DNA of 64,000 nucleotides from an uncultured Lachnospiraceae bacterium (lineage in GTDB: Bacteria > Bacillota > Clostridia > Lachnospirales > Lachnospiraceae): the NCBI GenBank assembly GCA_902489925.1, contig CABUBX010000003.1, forward strand, positions 1 through 64,000. The letters are read 5' to 3'. The translations under genes were made by a program, and so were the position numbers. The notes below the pieces were generated by a model. That model was not told where the DNA came from and did no database searches. It saw nothing but the letters and a program-made list of their open reading frames with translations. This document shows, piece by piece, positions 53,958 to 62,606 of the stretch (positions are counted from its first letter, which is position 1; each line of letters begins with the position of its first letter).

Positions 53958-54479
53958 ATGGCAAAAAATCCTATTGTTACAATAACGATGGAAAACGGCG
54001 ATGTGATGAAAGCTGAGCTTTATCCTGAAGTTGCGCCGAATACAGTCAACAACTTCATTTCATTAATCAAAAAAGGCTACTATGACGGCCTTATTTTCCA
54101 CAGAGTTATCAACGGCTTTATGATTCAGGGCGGATGTCCGAACGGTACAGGTATGGGCGGTCCCGGCTACAGCATTAAGGGTGAATTTTCACAAAACGGC
54201 TTTATCAATCAGTTAAAGCACACACCGGGCGTTTTATCTATGGCAAGAACAATGATGCCTGACTCTGCCGGCTCACAGTTTTTTATCATGCATAAAAACT
54301 CCCCGCACCTTGACGGCGCTTATGCGGCTTTCGGACAGGTGACAGAAGGTATGGATATTGTCAATAAAATCGCCGAAACAGCGACCGATTACAATGACAG
54401 ACCGCTCACACCTCAGAAAATCAAGTCAATGACTGTAGAAACATTCGATATCGACTATCCTGAACCTGAAAAAATGTAA
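53958..54479 (+). CDS. Cyclophilin-type peptidyl-prolyl isomerase
   Basis: A 173-residue cytoplasmic cyclophilin. Catalytic arginine in FHRVINGFMIQGG (about 51-63), then SMARTMMPDSAGSQFFI (about 95-111) and LDGAYAAFGQVTEGMDIV. No signal peptide. AAAGGAG precedes the ATG. Confidence 0.94.
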   Translation: MAKNPIVTITMENGDVMKAELYPEVAPNTVNNFISLIKKGYYDGLIFHRVINGFMIQGGCPNGTGMGGPGYSIKGEFSQNGFINQLKHTPGVLSMARTMMPDSAGSQFFIMHKNSPHLDGAYAAFGQVTEGMDIVNKIAETATDYNDRPLTPQKIKSMTVETFDIDYPEPEKM

Positions 54480-54510
54480 AGTGCAGGCAACAAAATTGCC
54501 TGTAAGAAAA

Positions 54511-54552
54511 ATACCGGGCACGCAAGCTTACGCTGTGTACCCGGCATTTTAT
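54511..54552 (-). terminator. Terminator between cyclophilin and small membrane protein genes
   Basis: CCGGG/CCCGG arms with further imperfect pairing around AAGCTT; T-rich tracts follow on both strands, stronger on the minus. A second small hairpin (CAGGCAA/TTGCCTG) lies at 54484-54502. Confidence 0.65.
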
Positions 54553-54785
54553 TTTCTTTTTTTCTTTGTACTGTTTTTAAGCCGTTTGTTCGCTTCCGCC
54601 CGCCGCTTTTCCTCCTTAATCTCCCTGCTTCGCACAATAAAATACTCTGCCACCGCTGTAATTACAACGCCGATATGAATCCCAAGCATGGAAAAACTCC
54701 AGTCAAAGCCAAATTTTAAAACAAACCCAACAGCTTCTACGGCTACTGCCCATACAAGGGCTGCCGTCAATGCTTTCTTGCTCAT
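54549..54785 (-). CDS. Small membrane protein, two helices and basic tail
   Basis: About 78 residues, not recognised. Two hydrophobic segments (about 6-26 and 34-52) and a strongly basic tail (REIKEEKRRAEANKRLKNST and KKKRK). The start may be the ATG at 54785 or a TTG at 54794 that has better spacing to AAAGG. It lies 11-20 bases after the 40-residue membrane protein gene on the same strand. Confidence 0.6.
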   Translation of the reverse strand: MSKKALTAALVWAVAVEAVGFVLKFGFDWSFSMLGIHIGVVITAVAEYFIVRSREIKEEKRRAEANKRLKNSTKKKRK

Positions 54786-54805
54786 CCTACACAATCCAAC
54801 CTTTA

Positions 54806-54928
54806 TTAATCTTCATCTTCTTCCTCGGCAGCAACCGAGCTGATTGCGCCCGCTGTCACAGCTACAACAACTGCAACGACCGCAATAATCAGAAGTAATA
54901 TGCATGCTAAAAATATGATAATGTTCAT
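54806..54928 (-). CDS. 40-residue single-pass membrane protein with acidic tail
   Basis: A very small gene: MNIIIFLACILLLIIAVVAV opens a single hydrophobic helix that runs to about residue 30, and the protein ends in EEEDED. GGTGGGG lies just before the ATG at 54928, and a TTGTAT-17-TATAAT promoter precedes it. Function unknown; size and shape recall regulatory micro-membrane proteins. Confidence 0.6.
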   Translation of the reverse strand: MNIIIFLACILLLIIAVVAVVVAVTAGAISSVAAEEEDED

Positions 54929-54968
54929 CTTACCCCACCTATCTGTTTCTTTTATTTTACATATCCCT

Positions 54969-54997
54969 ATTATACGCATACTTTTGAAAAAATACAA
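54969..54997 (-). promoter_or_regulatory. Promoter of the small membrane protein pair
   Basis: Minus-strand TTGTAT (54997-54992) and TATAAT (54974-54969) separated by 17 bases, about 40 bases before the start of the 40-residue gene. Confidence 0.6.
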
Positions 54998-55015
54998 GAC
55001 TGTTTATCGGATACC

Positions 55016-55045
55016 TTGACTCCTGAATACCCCCGATGATATGAT
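55016..55045 (+). promoter_or_regulatory. Promoter of the DUF218 gene
   Basis: TTGACT and TATGAT with an 18-base spacer, about 38 bases before the start codon. Confidence 0.55.
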
Positions 55046-55083
55046 GTTTAAAACTATATTTACAAAAGATTTGAGTGAGATTT

Positions 55084-55710
55084 ATGAAGTCATTTTTAAA
55101 GGATTTAACCGATTTTATATTTGTCGAGGATGCCCCGGCACCCGCAGATATTATTTTTATTCCCGGCGGGATGTACGGCGCCATGTGCAGCCGGGCTGCC
55201 AGACTTTGGCACGAAGGCTATGCCCCTTATATTCTTCCCTCGGGCAAATTCAGCAAGCTTAAAGAGCGCTTTGAAGGTCCGTCAGAGGAAGATTTGACAT
55301 CCCCGGACACTGCCGCCATCGCTTTAAAAAGCTTTGATACGGAGTGGGATTATCTCCGCGCCCTGCTGCTTGACAAGGGTGTTTGTGAGAAAGCTGTGCT
55401 CAAAGAAAACAGGGCAACTTTCACTTACGAAAATGCCCTGTTTTCCAAAGAAGTCACCGACAGCCTCGGACTTGATATCAAGACAGCCATCATCTGCTGT
55501 CAGGCTTATCATGCCCGCCGGTGTCTGCTCTATTATAAGTGCGTCTATCCCGACACACACTTTTTAGTCTGTCCGACCATTACCCGCGGCATCAGCCGTG
55601 AAAACTGGTTTTGGGAGGATTCAAAGATGTATACCGTCCTCGGCGAAATCGAGCGCTGCGGCACGCAGTTTCATGAAATCATCCGCGAGCAGCGCCCCTC
55701 TTTAAGATAA
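55084..55710 (+). CDS. YdcF/DUF218 family protein
   Basis: A 208-residue DUF218 protein. ADIIFIPGGMYG (about 21), ENRATFTYENALFSKEV (about 113) and AIICCQAYHARRC (about 140) are the conserved segments, giving a Rossmann-like fold. There is no membrane helix, unlike SanA-type members. Binding of a nucleotide or wall precursor is suspected for the family but unproven. GAGTGAG precedes the ATG at 55084; an in-frame start three codons upstream is weaker. Confidence 0.82.
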   Translation: MKSFLKDLTDFIFVEDAPAPADIIFIPGGMYGAMCSRAARLWHEGYAPYILPSGKFSKLKERFEGPSEEDLTSPDTAAIALKSFDTEWDYLRALLLDKGVCEKAVLKENRATFTYENALFSKEVTDSLGLDIKTAIICCQAYHARRCLLYYKCVYPDTHFLVCPTITRGISRENWFWEDSKMYTVLGEIERCGTQFHEIIREQRPSLR

Positions 55711-55716
55711 CCCATC

Positions 55717-57162
55717 TTAAAACAATAATTTTTCAAGCGCATACGCAACGCCGTCCTCATCGTTTGAAAGAGAAATAAAGTCTGCACACGCTTTCACCGG
55801 TTCCTGGGCATTGTCCATGGCAACGCCCAAACCGGCAAATTCTATCATCGTCGCATCATTATGGCCGTCGCCAAAAGCAACCATCTCCTCTTTTTCCATT
55901 GAAAGTACTTCAAGAAGCTTTGCCAAAGACTGGGCTTTATCAATTCCCAACGGCATAATCTCAAGGAAAAACGGCTCTGAACGGTAAATACTCAGCTCAC
56001 CCTCAAATCTTTTTTGCATAAGCGGCTCGATACCCGCCAATTTTTCACCGTCACCTGTGATAATGCACTTTGTTACAGGGAAGTTTACATAATCCCCCAA
56101 GCTGTCAATTCTTTTCACATTAAGATTATTGATTGCCGCTTCTTTTTGAATATAAAAATCTTCCGGACATTCGGTAATCGCACAGTCATTTTCATAAGTC
56201 ACCATCGGGAAGCCATATTCATCGGCACAAGCCTGAAGTATTTTTACCATACCATCCGGCAAGTCTTTTGAAAATACGCGTTCACCACTTTTACAATCTG
56301 TAATGACGCCGCCGTTAAAGGCAAGGATATAGCCGCCGTATTTTGAAAGCTCAAGCGCCTCTGCAACCCTTTGTATACCATAGACCGGACGCCCGGAAGC
56401 AAGTACAACCTTTATACCGCTTTCCTGAGCCTGTTTTAACACGGCCTTTGTATGCGCTGTAATCTCCTTTTTAGAGTTTGTCAGTGTTCCGTCAATATCA
56501 AGTACGATGAGCCTGCATGCCTTTTTATGAAGCCTCCATAAATAAAGAATTAAATCCTGTGCTCTCTCCAAATAAACTTGCGCACCGCGAAATTCTTCTT
56601 TTTTCCCATAACCGTACAGACAGGCCGCAAACGGAATATGATTTGCGGCTGCCGCATCGCCGTCAAAATATCGGTCACCGACCATCAGTGCATATGCAGG
56701 CTTCACCTTTTCAAGAAGCTCGCCAAGGACAATATCCTTTGTTTTTCCGACAGCTACTTCCTTGACCTCATCAATATATTCATAGATGCCGAGCTTTTTA
56801 AGCGTTCCCGTAATATGCTCTAAATTGGCATTATTTGAGCAGACTGCCGTCATATAGCCTTCCCGCTTCAGCCACTTTAAAAGCGGCAAAACGCCCTCGA
56901 AGGTCTCATAGGCATCTTTATATTTGCCATGAATATATTCACTGACCTTTGCCCAGAAAACAGGCCCCTTTTCATTGGCCTTCTCACCAAAAAAGCGAAC
57001 ATTTGTATCTTCGTCCTTCGCACCGAAGGTATCTAAAATATCTGCCATCGGCACATCGCAAAGTCCCATATCTGAGAGCGCATCGGCAATCGCCGGCGCT
57101 GCATAAGTCTCTGTCTTATTTAATGTTCCATCTAAATCAAAAACAATCAGCCGTTTTTCCAT
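55717..57162 (-). CDS. Tandem HAD phosphatase: PGP-like domain fused to Cof-type domain
   Basis: A 481-residue fusion. Residues 1-205 are an HAD phosphatase of the phosphoglycolate phosphatase type (FDLDGTLNKTE, VCSNNA, MVGDRYFDGDAA). Residues about 217-481 are a Cof/YidA-type HAD-IIB phosphatase (LDIDGTLTNSKKEI, ASGRPVYG, and FGDGHNDATMIE). Each half keeps its catalytic aspartates, so both may be active. Sugar phosphates are the usual Cof-type substrates. It is encoded downstream of the fructosamine genes on the same strand, with a hairpin between. AGAGGTG precedes the ATG. Confidence 0.9.
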   Translation of the reverse strand: MEKRLIVFDLDGTLNKTETYAAPAIADALSDMGLCDVPMADILDTFGAKDEDTNVRFFGEKANEKGPVFWAKVSEYIHGKYKDAYETFEGVLPLLKWLKREGYMTAVCSNNANLEHITGTLKKLGIYEYIDEVKEVAVGKTKDIVLGELLEKVKPAYALMVGDRYFDGDAAAANHIPFAACLYGYGKKEEFRGAQVYLERAQDLILYLWRLHKKACRLIVLDIDGTLTNSKKEITAHTKAVLKQAQESGIKVVLASGRPVYGIQRVAEALELSKYGGYILAFNGGVITDCKSGERVFSKDLPDGMVKILQACADEYGFPMVTYENDCAITECPEDFYIQKEAAINNLNVKRIDSLGDYVNFPVTKCIITGDGEKLAGIEPLMQKRFEGELSIYRSEPFFLEIMPLGIDKAQSLAKLLEVLSMEKEEMVAFGDGHNDATMIEFAGLGVAMDNAQEPVKACADFISLSNDEDGVAYALEKLLF

Positions 57163-57200
57163 TAAAACACCTCTTTAACCTTCCATATTTTTTCGCGGCA

Positions 57201-57243
57201 ATGCCGCACTATGAAAATCAACTAAAAATTCACAGTGCGGCAT
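57201..57243. other. Hairpin between the second deglycase and the HAD gene
   Basis: ATGCCGCACT pairs perfectly with AGTGCGGCAT around 23 bases. A T tract follows only on the plus strand, where no gene ends, so termination of the minus-strand operon here is doubtful; partial read-through into the HAD gene is plausible. Confidence 0.55.
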
Positions 57244-57253
57244 TTATTTTTTA

Positions 57254-58267
57254 TTAATATTCCATCTGACGATAGTATCTTCTTGTTGTCAGAGGATGAT
57301 TTCTTTCTTTCTCTAAATGGCAGCTTAATCTTTCTGTGATGACATACATAATCATCGGAGAAACGATTGTTCTAAATTCCTGCTTGGAGAATGGAAGCTC
57401 AATTTCTTTTGTATCAAAAATGTTAATCACATCCGTAACCTTCTTGGAGAAGTTTAATACTCTGTCCATTAAAGGTCTTGTCTCGTCTTCACCGTAGAAA
57501 AGAATTAAGCTTGTATCCTTCTCTACCAACTCCAATGTGCCGTGGAAGTACTCTGCTGCATGGATTGATTTTGTCTTAATCCACTGCATTTCCTCAAGAA
57601 TACACATTGCATAGTCATAAGCCTCGCCCCAAAGTATACCTGAACCGATTACCATATGGTATGGTGTGTCTTTGTGCTCTGCAGCCATCTTTGCACATCT
57701 GTCTTCATACTGTTCTTTTGCTTTTAACAGATACGGTACAATTGTGCTGTACTCTGCCATAAATGTATCATAATCATCAAAGCAGCCTGCATTCTTTAAG
57801 AATCTTGAAAGTAATGTAATCATGTATGTATAAATTGCTTCACACAGACAATCGTCTTCTGCAAAGCTGAAGAATTTATAATCGGCATATTCGCAAACCG
57901 GTGTATTGTCATTGGATACATAGACAAGTGTTCTTGCGCCTGCGTCTTTACAGAACTTCGCTGCCTGAACAATTTCCTTTGTATTTCCGCTTCTTGTAGA
58001 GAATACACAAACAGAATCTTTTGTGAATTTCTTTGGAGGCGCTGCCATAAACTCTGCTGCAATCACACTGTATGTATCAATGTCTGATACTTTGTCCAGC
58101 CAGAATTTCATCGGAAGTGAATGTGCGTATGTTCCGCCGCAGCCGATAAAGAAAATATTAGTATACCCTTCCTCACAAATCTTGTCAACTGCTGCCTCAA
58201 TCTGAGGTCTGAGTGCAATCGCATCATTTACAACCTTTTCGTAACGTGGTACATTAAAATTAAACAT
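57254..58267 (-). CDS. SIS-domain fructosamine-6-phosphate deglycase (second FrlB-like)
   Basis: A 337-residue sugar isomerase with two SIS domains. FFIGCGGTYAHSLP (about 36), CVFSTRSGNTKEIV (about 88), HAAEYFHGTLELVEKD (about 237) and the tail ERNHPLTTRRYYRQMEY. The tail is very close to that of Bacillus subtilis FrlB. FrlB enzymes split phosphorylated Amadori adducts into glucose 6-phosphate and the free amine. It is the second such gene in the cluster and has its own promoter, so it may serve another glycated substrate. The ATG at 58267 follows AAGGAGGAG; the start at 58318 is rejected. Confidence 0.88.
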   Translation of the reverse strand: MFNFNVPRYEKVVNDAIALRPQIEAAVDKICEEGYTNIFFIGCGGTYAHSLPMKFWLDKVSDIDTYSVIAAEFMAAPPKKFTKDSVCVFSTRSGNTKEIVQAAKFCKDAGARTLVYVSNDNTPVCEYADYKFFSFAEDDCLCEAIYTYMITLLSRFLKNAGCFDDYDTFMAEYSTIVPYLLKAKEQYEDRCAKMAAEHKDTPYHMVIGSGILWGEAYDYAMCILEEMQWIKTKSIHAAEYFHGTLELVEKDTSLILFYGEDETRPLMDRVLNFSKKVTDVINIFDTKEIELPFSKQEFRTIVSPMIMYVITERLSCHLEKERNHPLTTRRYYRQMEY

Positions 58268-58313
58268 ATTCTTTCTCCTCCTTGAGTAATTAATTTCCTT
58301 CCTGTTATAATAC

Positions 58314-58342
58314 ATCATAATATAAGTTTAGACATAAGTCAA
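58314..58342 (-). promoter_or_regulatory. Internal promoter of the second deglycase gene
   Basis: Minus-strand TTGACT (58342-58337) and TATGAT (58319-58314) separated by 17 bases, one of the best promoter matches in the window, inside the fructosamine cluster. Confidence 0.7.
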
Positions 58343-58396
58343 TACCTTTTTTTGATTTATCCGTATCTTTTTAATTTTCTTAAATTGCAGATGACT

Positions 58397-58441
58397 GCGG
58401 CATACGCACACATCAGCCAGACGGCCGATGTATGCTGCCGC
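58397..58441 (-). terminator. Imperfect terminator/processing hairpin after frlD
   Basis: GCGGCA...ATACATC-GCC pairs imperfectly with GGC-GATGT...TATGCCGC, 17 bases past the frlD stop codon. There is no long T run, so it may slow rather than stop transcription or protect the mRNA end. Confidence 0.5.
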
Positions 58442-58457
58442 TATATATATTTTCACA

Positions 58458-59381
58458 CTACTTCTCACTGTACTCCGATATCGGTACGCCACAGCCGTAA
58501 GCACCTTTAATCTGACATGTATATCTTGCTCTTAAATTACCCATACACATGCTCTGTCTGATAATATTTGCCATGGCATCTTCTTTATTTTCATCTGTAA
58601 TAAAATTACCGGAAGCTGTCGCCAACATTCTTTCTAGCCGAAGCTTCTGCTCTGTATAGGTTGTAATAAAACCTGAAACCCAAGAATCACCGCAGCCTGT
58701 TGTATCAATGGCGCCGCCGTCCGCGTTATAAGGCGCTTTTTCAAAAATACGTCTGCCGTCATAGACCCAGGCCCCCCTTATGCCCATCGTCATAATTGCC
58801 AGCTTATAGCCGTATTTATCCACAGCATCCTTCATCATCTGAAGATTTTCTTCTTCCGATAATTCATCCACACCCGAAAAAAGTACATAGTCAACAACTT
58901 TTCCGATTTTTTCAACGCTTTCCCTCGTCCATACTGTCGAAAAATCATAAATCACAGGCACGCCCGCATCTTTAAGCTTTACAAGCTCGTCATCCAAATA
59001 GCTGTAACAGCTTGTATGCACAATATCAAAGCCTTTAAGATATTCGATAAGGTCATCGTCAAATACGAGCGGGTCTGATTTTACAAGACCGCCGTCATTT
59101 TCATCACCGAGCACTCTGTCACCGTCAATTAAATCACAGGTACAGCGCCCTGTCTCACCATGCTTATAAACACACCGGCTGACATCAACATTATTTTTCT
59201 TCAAAGAATCAATGACGATATCTGCGTAGCCGTCATCCCCCATGACGCCCACATAAGCCGCGCTGTGGCCGAGCTGCGCACAGTAAACAGCTACATTGAC
59301 ACAATTTCCTCCGGGATTAATCATTTTGTCGATGTAATTGATATCAACAACATTATCACCGACACATGCAATTTTAATCAT
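58458..59381 (-). CDS. frlD: PfkB-family kinase, fructoselysine/fructosamine 6-kinase
   Basis: A 307-residue ribokinase-like enzyme. NPGGNCVNVAVYCAQLG (about 22-38) is the substrate motif and DTTGCGDSWVSGF (about 227-239) is the catalytic/ATP motif with the base aspartate. It phosphorylates the imported Amadori compound on C6, the step before FrlB. Position after the two permeases matches B. subtilis frlD. GGAGG precedes the ATG. Confidence 0.9.
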   Translation of the reverse strand: MIKIACVGDNVVDINYIDKMINPGGNCVNVAVYCAQLGHSAAYVGVMGDDGYADIVIDSLKKNNVDVSRCVYKHGETGRCTCDLIDGDRVLGDENDGGLVKSDPLVFDDDLIEYLKGFDIVHTSCYSYLDDELVKLKDAGVPVIYDFSTVWTRESVEKIGKVVDYVLFSGVDELSEEENLQMMKDAVDKYGYKLAIMTMGIRGAWVYDGRRIFEKAPYNADGGAIDTTGCGDSWVSGFITTYTEQKLRLERMLATASGNFITDENKEDAMANIIRQSMCMGNLRARYTCQIKGAYGCGVPISEYSEK

Positions 59382-59401
59382 TGTCTTTCCTCCATTTATG
59401 C

Positions 59402-60229
59402 TCAGCCTTTAACCGCACCTGAATTAATACCGTTTACAAAGTATTTCTGCAGACAAATATAAACAATAATCATCGGAAGTGCTGCAAGCGCAAGACCGGC
59501 AATAAGCACACTCCACTGAGTATTTGTTGTCGAACGAATTGCGAAAATACCAAGAGGCACTGTCTGTAAATCACGGCCCTCTGTAAATACGAGTGCAAAA
59601 GCAAAATCATTCCAGATATAGCGCGCACTCATTACGGCTGTTGTCGCAATTACAGGCTTACTCATCTTCATAACAATATTGAAGAATGTATTGAGAATCG
59701 AGCTTCCGTCGATAAATGCCGCTTCTTCAACCTCTACCGGCAAGTTAATCATAAACGACCACATGAGGAAGAAGGAAAATGGTATTCGATAAGCGATATA
59801 CGGAATCAAAAGACCTAACCATGTGTTGTAAAAACCTGTCATCGAAAGCATTTTGTAAATAGGAATCAATGAACACTGCGGTGCAAGCATCATACCGGAA
59901 AGAATAAGGATAAACACAAAATATTTATGTTTAAACTTAAAACGGATAATCGCATAAGCCGCAAAGCCTGAAATAATAACAACAAAAAATGTTCCGACAA
60001 CTGTAAAGAATAATGAGTTTAATACACTTTTCTGAATGTACTTTGTCCACACATAAAAGTAATTGGAAACCTGCCATTCTGAAGGCAGAGCCCATGGGCT
60101 GGAAAACAAATCACTGTCGTTTTTAAAGCCGCTGATTACCATCCACAAAAGAGGGAACATTGTAACCACGATATACAAAATACAAAACAAATGCACAATG
60201 GCTCTTTTAACTTTTGAAGCCTTACTCAT
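59402..60229 (-). CDS. frlM: ABC transporter permease, MalG type (FrlM-like)
   Basis: A 275-residue inner membrane permease with six helices. The EAA loop that contacts the ATPase is EEAAFIDGSSILNTFFNIV (about 162-180). Partner of FrlN and FrlO in fructosamine uptake. No ATPase gene is in the cluster; such CUT1 systems often share one (MsmK-type) encoded elsewhere. Confidence 0.9.
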   Translation of the reverse strand: MSKASKVKRAIVHLFCILYIVVTMFPLLWMVISGFKNDSDLFSSPWALPSEWQVSNYFYVWTKYIQKSVLNSLFFTVVGTFFVVIISGFAAYAIIRFKFKHKYFVFILILSGMMLAPQCSLIPIYKMLSMTGFYNTWLGLLIPYIAYRIPFSFFLMWSFMINLPVEVEEAAFIDGSSILNTFFNIVMKMSKPVIATTAVMSARYIWNDFAFALVFTEGRDLQTVPLGIFAIRSTTNTQWSVLIAGLALAALPMIIVYICLQKYFVNGINSGAVKG

Positions 60230-60231
60230 GA

Positions 60232-61128
60232 TTAATTTCCCCCTTTCATCGTTTCCTTAACATTGTAAAGCCTTAGCTCTACAAACGAGAAAATAAAGGT
60301 AATGACAAACAGGAGTACTCCGATGGTGCTGGCGTAACCCATATTGTCCATTCTAAAACCTGTCTCGTACATTGTTGTGGCAAGAACCTCGGTCGCCTTG
60401 CCAGGACCTCCGCTTGTCATAACATAAACTTCATCGAATACCATAAATGCACCGATAATCGTAATTGTCGTATTCATAAGGATTGTCGATTTAATCATCG
60501 GTACTGTAATCTTAAAAAAGCTCTGGAAGCCGCTTGCGCCGTCAATTTTTGCCGATTCATAAACCTCTGTAGGCACACTTTGAAGACCTACCGTATAAAG
60601 CATAACCATCTCACCGGTATACTGCCACTGGGATACCATAATGACCGCCCACATCGCTGTCTTAGGGTCACCAAGCCAGTCATGCACCAAACCGCCAAGA
60701 CCAATCTTTTCCATAATCGGATTGATAAAACCGATTGAAGGACTGTATGCAATAACCCATAACAGACCAATCGCTGTTAAAGAAATTACTGCCGGAATAA
60801 AGATAATAACTCTTGTTGCCGCTGCAAAACGTTTTTTTGCAACAACGTTGAGAATGTGAGCAATCACAAGACCGATGCCCACCTGGAAAATAATAGATAC
60901 AACTGCATATTTTACATTATTTAAAAATGCATTCCATACATTCGGGTCTGAAAACAGCTTCTGATAATATTTAAAACCGACAAATTCCATCGTCTTTGAG
61001 TAAGCTGTCCACTTAAACATACTATAGTATACATTCAATACAACCGGAAGAAAAATCAGACAAACAACTAATGTAACTGCCGGAAGAAGAAACAGAAGAA
61101 GCATTTTTTTATTTTTATAGATTGCCAT
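60232..61128 (-). CDS. frlN: ABC transporter permease, MalF type (FrlN-like)
   Basis: A 298-residue permease with six helices. The EAA loop is YESAKIDGASGFQSFFKIT (about 190-208). Its stop codon lies two bases before the frlM start, so the two are translated together. GGAGG precedes the ATG at 61128. Confidence 0.9.
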   Translation of the reverse strand: MAIYKNKKMLLLFLLPAVTLVVCLIFLPVVLNVYYSMFKWTAYSKTMEFVGFKYYQKLFSDPNVWNAFLNNVKYAVVSIIFQVGIGLVIAHILNVVAKKRFAAATRVIIFIPAVISLTAIGLLWVIAYSPSIGFINPIMEKIGLGGLVHDWLGDPKTAMWAVIMVSQWQYTGEMVMLYTVGLQSVPTEVYESAKIDGASGFQSFFKITVPMIKSTILMNTTITIIGAFMVFDEVYVMTSGGPGKATEVLATTMYETGFRMDNMGYASTIGVLLFVITFIFSFVELRLYNVKETMKGGN

Positions 61129-61164
61129 GAAAAGCCCTCCTTCTCCTTAGAAAACCGTATTTTT

Positions 61165-61195
61165 AAAGAAGGGCACACGGTGATGCCGCGTGCCC
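61165..61195 (-). other. Intercistronic hairpin after the binding-protein gene
   Basis: GGGCAC and GTGCCC form the ends of a GC-rich stem with inner GG/CC pairing, followed by TTCTTT on the minus strand. Such partial terminators behind binding-protein genes keep the binding protein in excess over the permeases. Confidence 0.65.
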
Positions 61196-61211
61196 CAAAT
61201 TTCCAGTGAAA

Positions 61212-62525
61212 TTATTCACTTGCCATTTCTGCCGCTGTTGCAGAAACATCTGCCATAATATCCGCACCTGTCTGGTCGTTGAAAATTGTCTGACAACCTG
61301 CAAGCCATGTGTCTGCAACTGTCTGGTCAATAACACAGTCAAGCCATTCTGACATACCAGGAACATTCAGGTTTTTCTCAATAATTTCCAATGTCTCAGG
61401 AAGACACTTTGATTCATCAAGCTCAACGTCTGTTGTCGTTAAGAAGCCAAGGTCATAAACCATCTTAGACTGTACTTCGTCACTTGTTAAATGTTTAAGG
61501 AACTTGATTGCTTCTTCCGGATGCTTGGAATCCGCATTCACCATAAATACGTCAGGTCCGCCTGTGATAAAGCCTGCTGAACCGTTTGCGCCTTCAACTT
61601 CAGGGAATTCAAAGTAGCCCCAGTCATCGCCGAGCGCTTCTTCATAGCCTGTCAGGTTCTGTACTTCTTCATAAACCATTGCCGCTGTACCCTCTTTAAC
61701 CATGGCCTGTGACATTTCCCATGTACAGGAGTTGATATCAGAGTTTGTATAGCCTTTATCAAATAATTCACGCATCATATCAAGTGCCTGTGCATAACCG
61801 GGGTCTGCATAATTCGGGTCTTCAAGGCTGTAGTTCTTTGCAAGTACATCCTGAGGCACAAGCTTGCCGTTTAATGTTGTGAGATAATGGCATACAACCC
61901 ATGAATACTGGTTGCCGATTGCTACAGGTGTAACGCCCTTATCTTTAATCTTCTGGCATACATCAAGAAATTCTGTCCATGTTGTCGGCAATTCTGTAAT
62001 TCCTGCGTCAGCAAAAACTTTTTTGTTATATACCATTTCTTTTGAAGAATAATCCCAAGGAATTGCGTAGTAAGCGCCGTCCTTCTTACAGCTCTCAAGC
62101 ATTACCGGGTTAAAGCTGTCTTTCCACTCTTTATCTTCTTCGATATACTTTGTGATATCCATCGAGTTGCCTGAGCGAACATACTGCATAATACGCTCGC
62201 CACTCCATGTGAAGTAAATATCCGGTGCGTCATCACTGCCTAAAAGCACTCTTGTCTTATCCTTGATTTCTTCATCGCCGTAAGCTGTCATCTCAATCTT
62301 GATATTGGGATTTGCCTTTTCAAAATCTGCAACAACATCTTCAAAGAATTTCATTCTTTTTTCTTCCGGGAATTTATGTACAAACTTAATTGTAACCTGA
62401 CCGTCAGAAGAACCTCCCTGTCCTTCGTCACTGCCGCCGCCACCGCCGCAGGCTGTCAGCATTCCCGCACACATAACCCCACCAAGTGCCAATGCTGTTA
62501 ATCTCTTTAACAAACTTTTTTTCAT
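61212..62525 (-). CDS. frlO: Extracellular solute-binding lipoprotein (FrlO-like)
   Basis: A 437-residue family 1 binding protein. Lipoprotein signal MKKSLLKRLTALALGG ending in lipobox LTAC (Cys about 26), then a Gly/Ser-rich spacer. The mature domain shows FEKANPNIKIEMTAYGDEE and GNQYSWVVCHYLTTLNG. It would capture fructosyl amino acids or peptides outside the cell and hand them to FrlMN. GAGGAGGAG precedes the ATG at 62525; the start at 62588 is rejected. Confidence 0.9.
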   Translation of the reverse strand: MKKSLLKRLTALALGGVMCAGMLTACGGGGGSDEGQGGSSDGQVTIKFVHKFPEEKRMKFFEDVVADFEKANPNIKIEMTAYGDEEIKDKTRVLLGSDDAPDIYFTWSGERIMQYVRSGNSMDITKYIEEDKEWKDSFNPVMLESCKKDGAYYAIPWDYSSKEMVYNKKVFADAGITELPTTWTEFLDVCQKIKDKGVTPVAIGNQYSWVVCHYLTTLNGKLVPQDVLAKNYSLEDPNYADPGYAQALDMMRELFDKGYTNSDINSCTWEMSQAMVKEGTAAMVYEEVQNLTGYEEALGDDWGYFEFPEVEGANGSAGFITGGPDVFMVNADSKHPEEAIKFLKHLTSDEVQSKMVYDLGFLTTTDVELDESKCLPETLEIIEKNLNVPGMSEWLDCVIDQTVADTWLAGCQTIFNDQTGADIMADVSATAAEMASE

Positions 62526-62606
62526 GATGAAACTCCTCCTCAATTTCATTGTTTGGGTCCCCACCCCACAACATCTATAGTTTTCCATTCACCGTTTTAA
62601 AACTTA

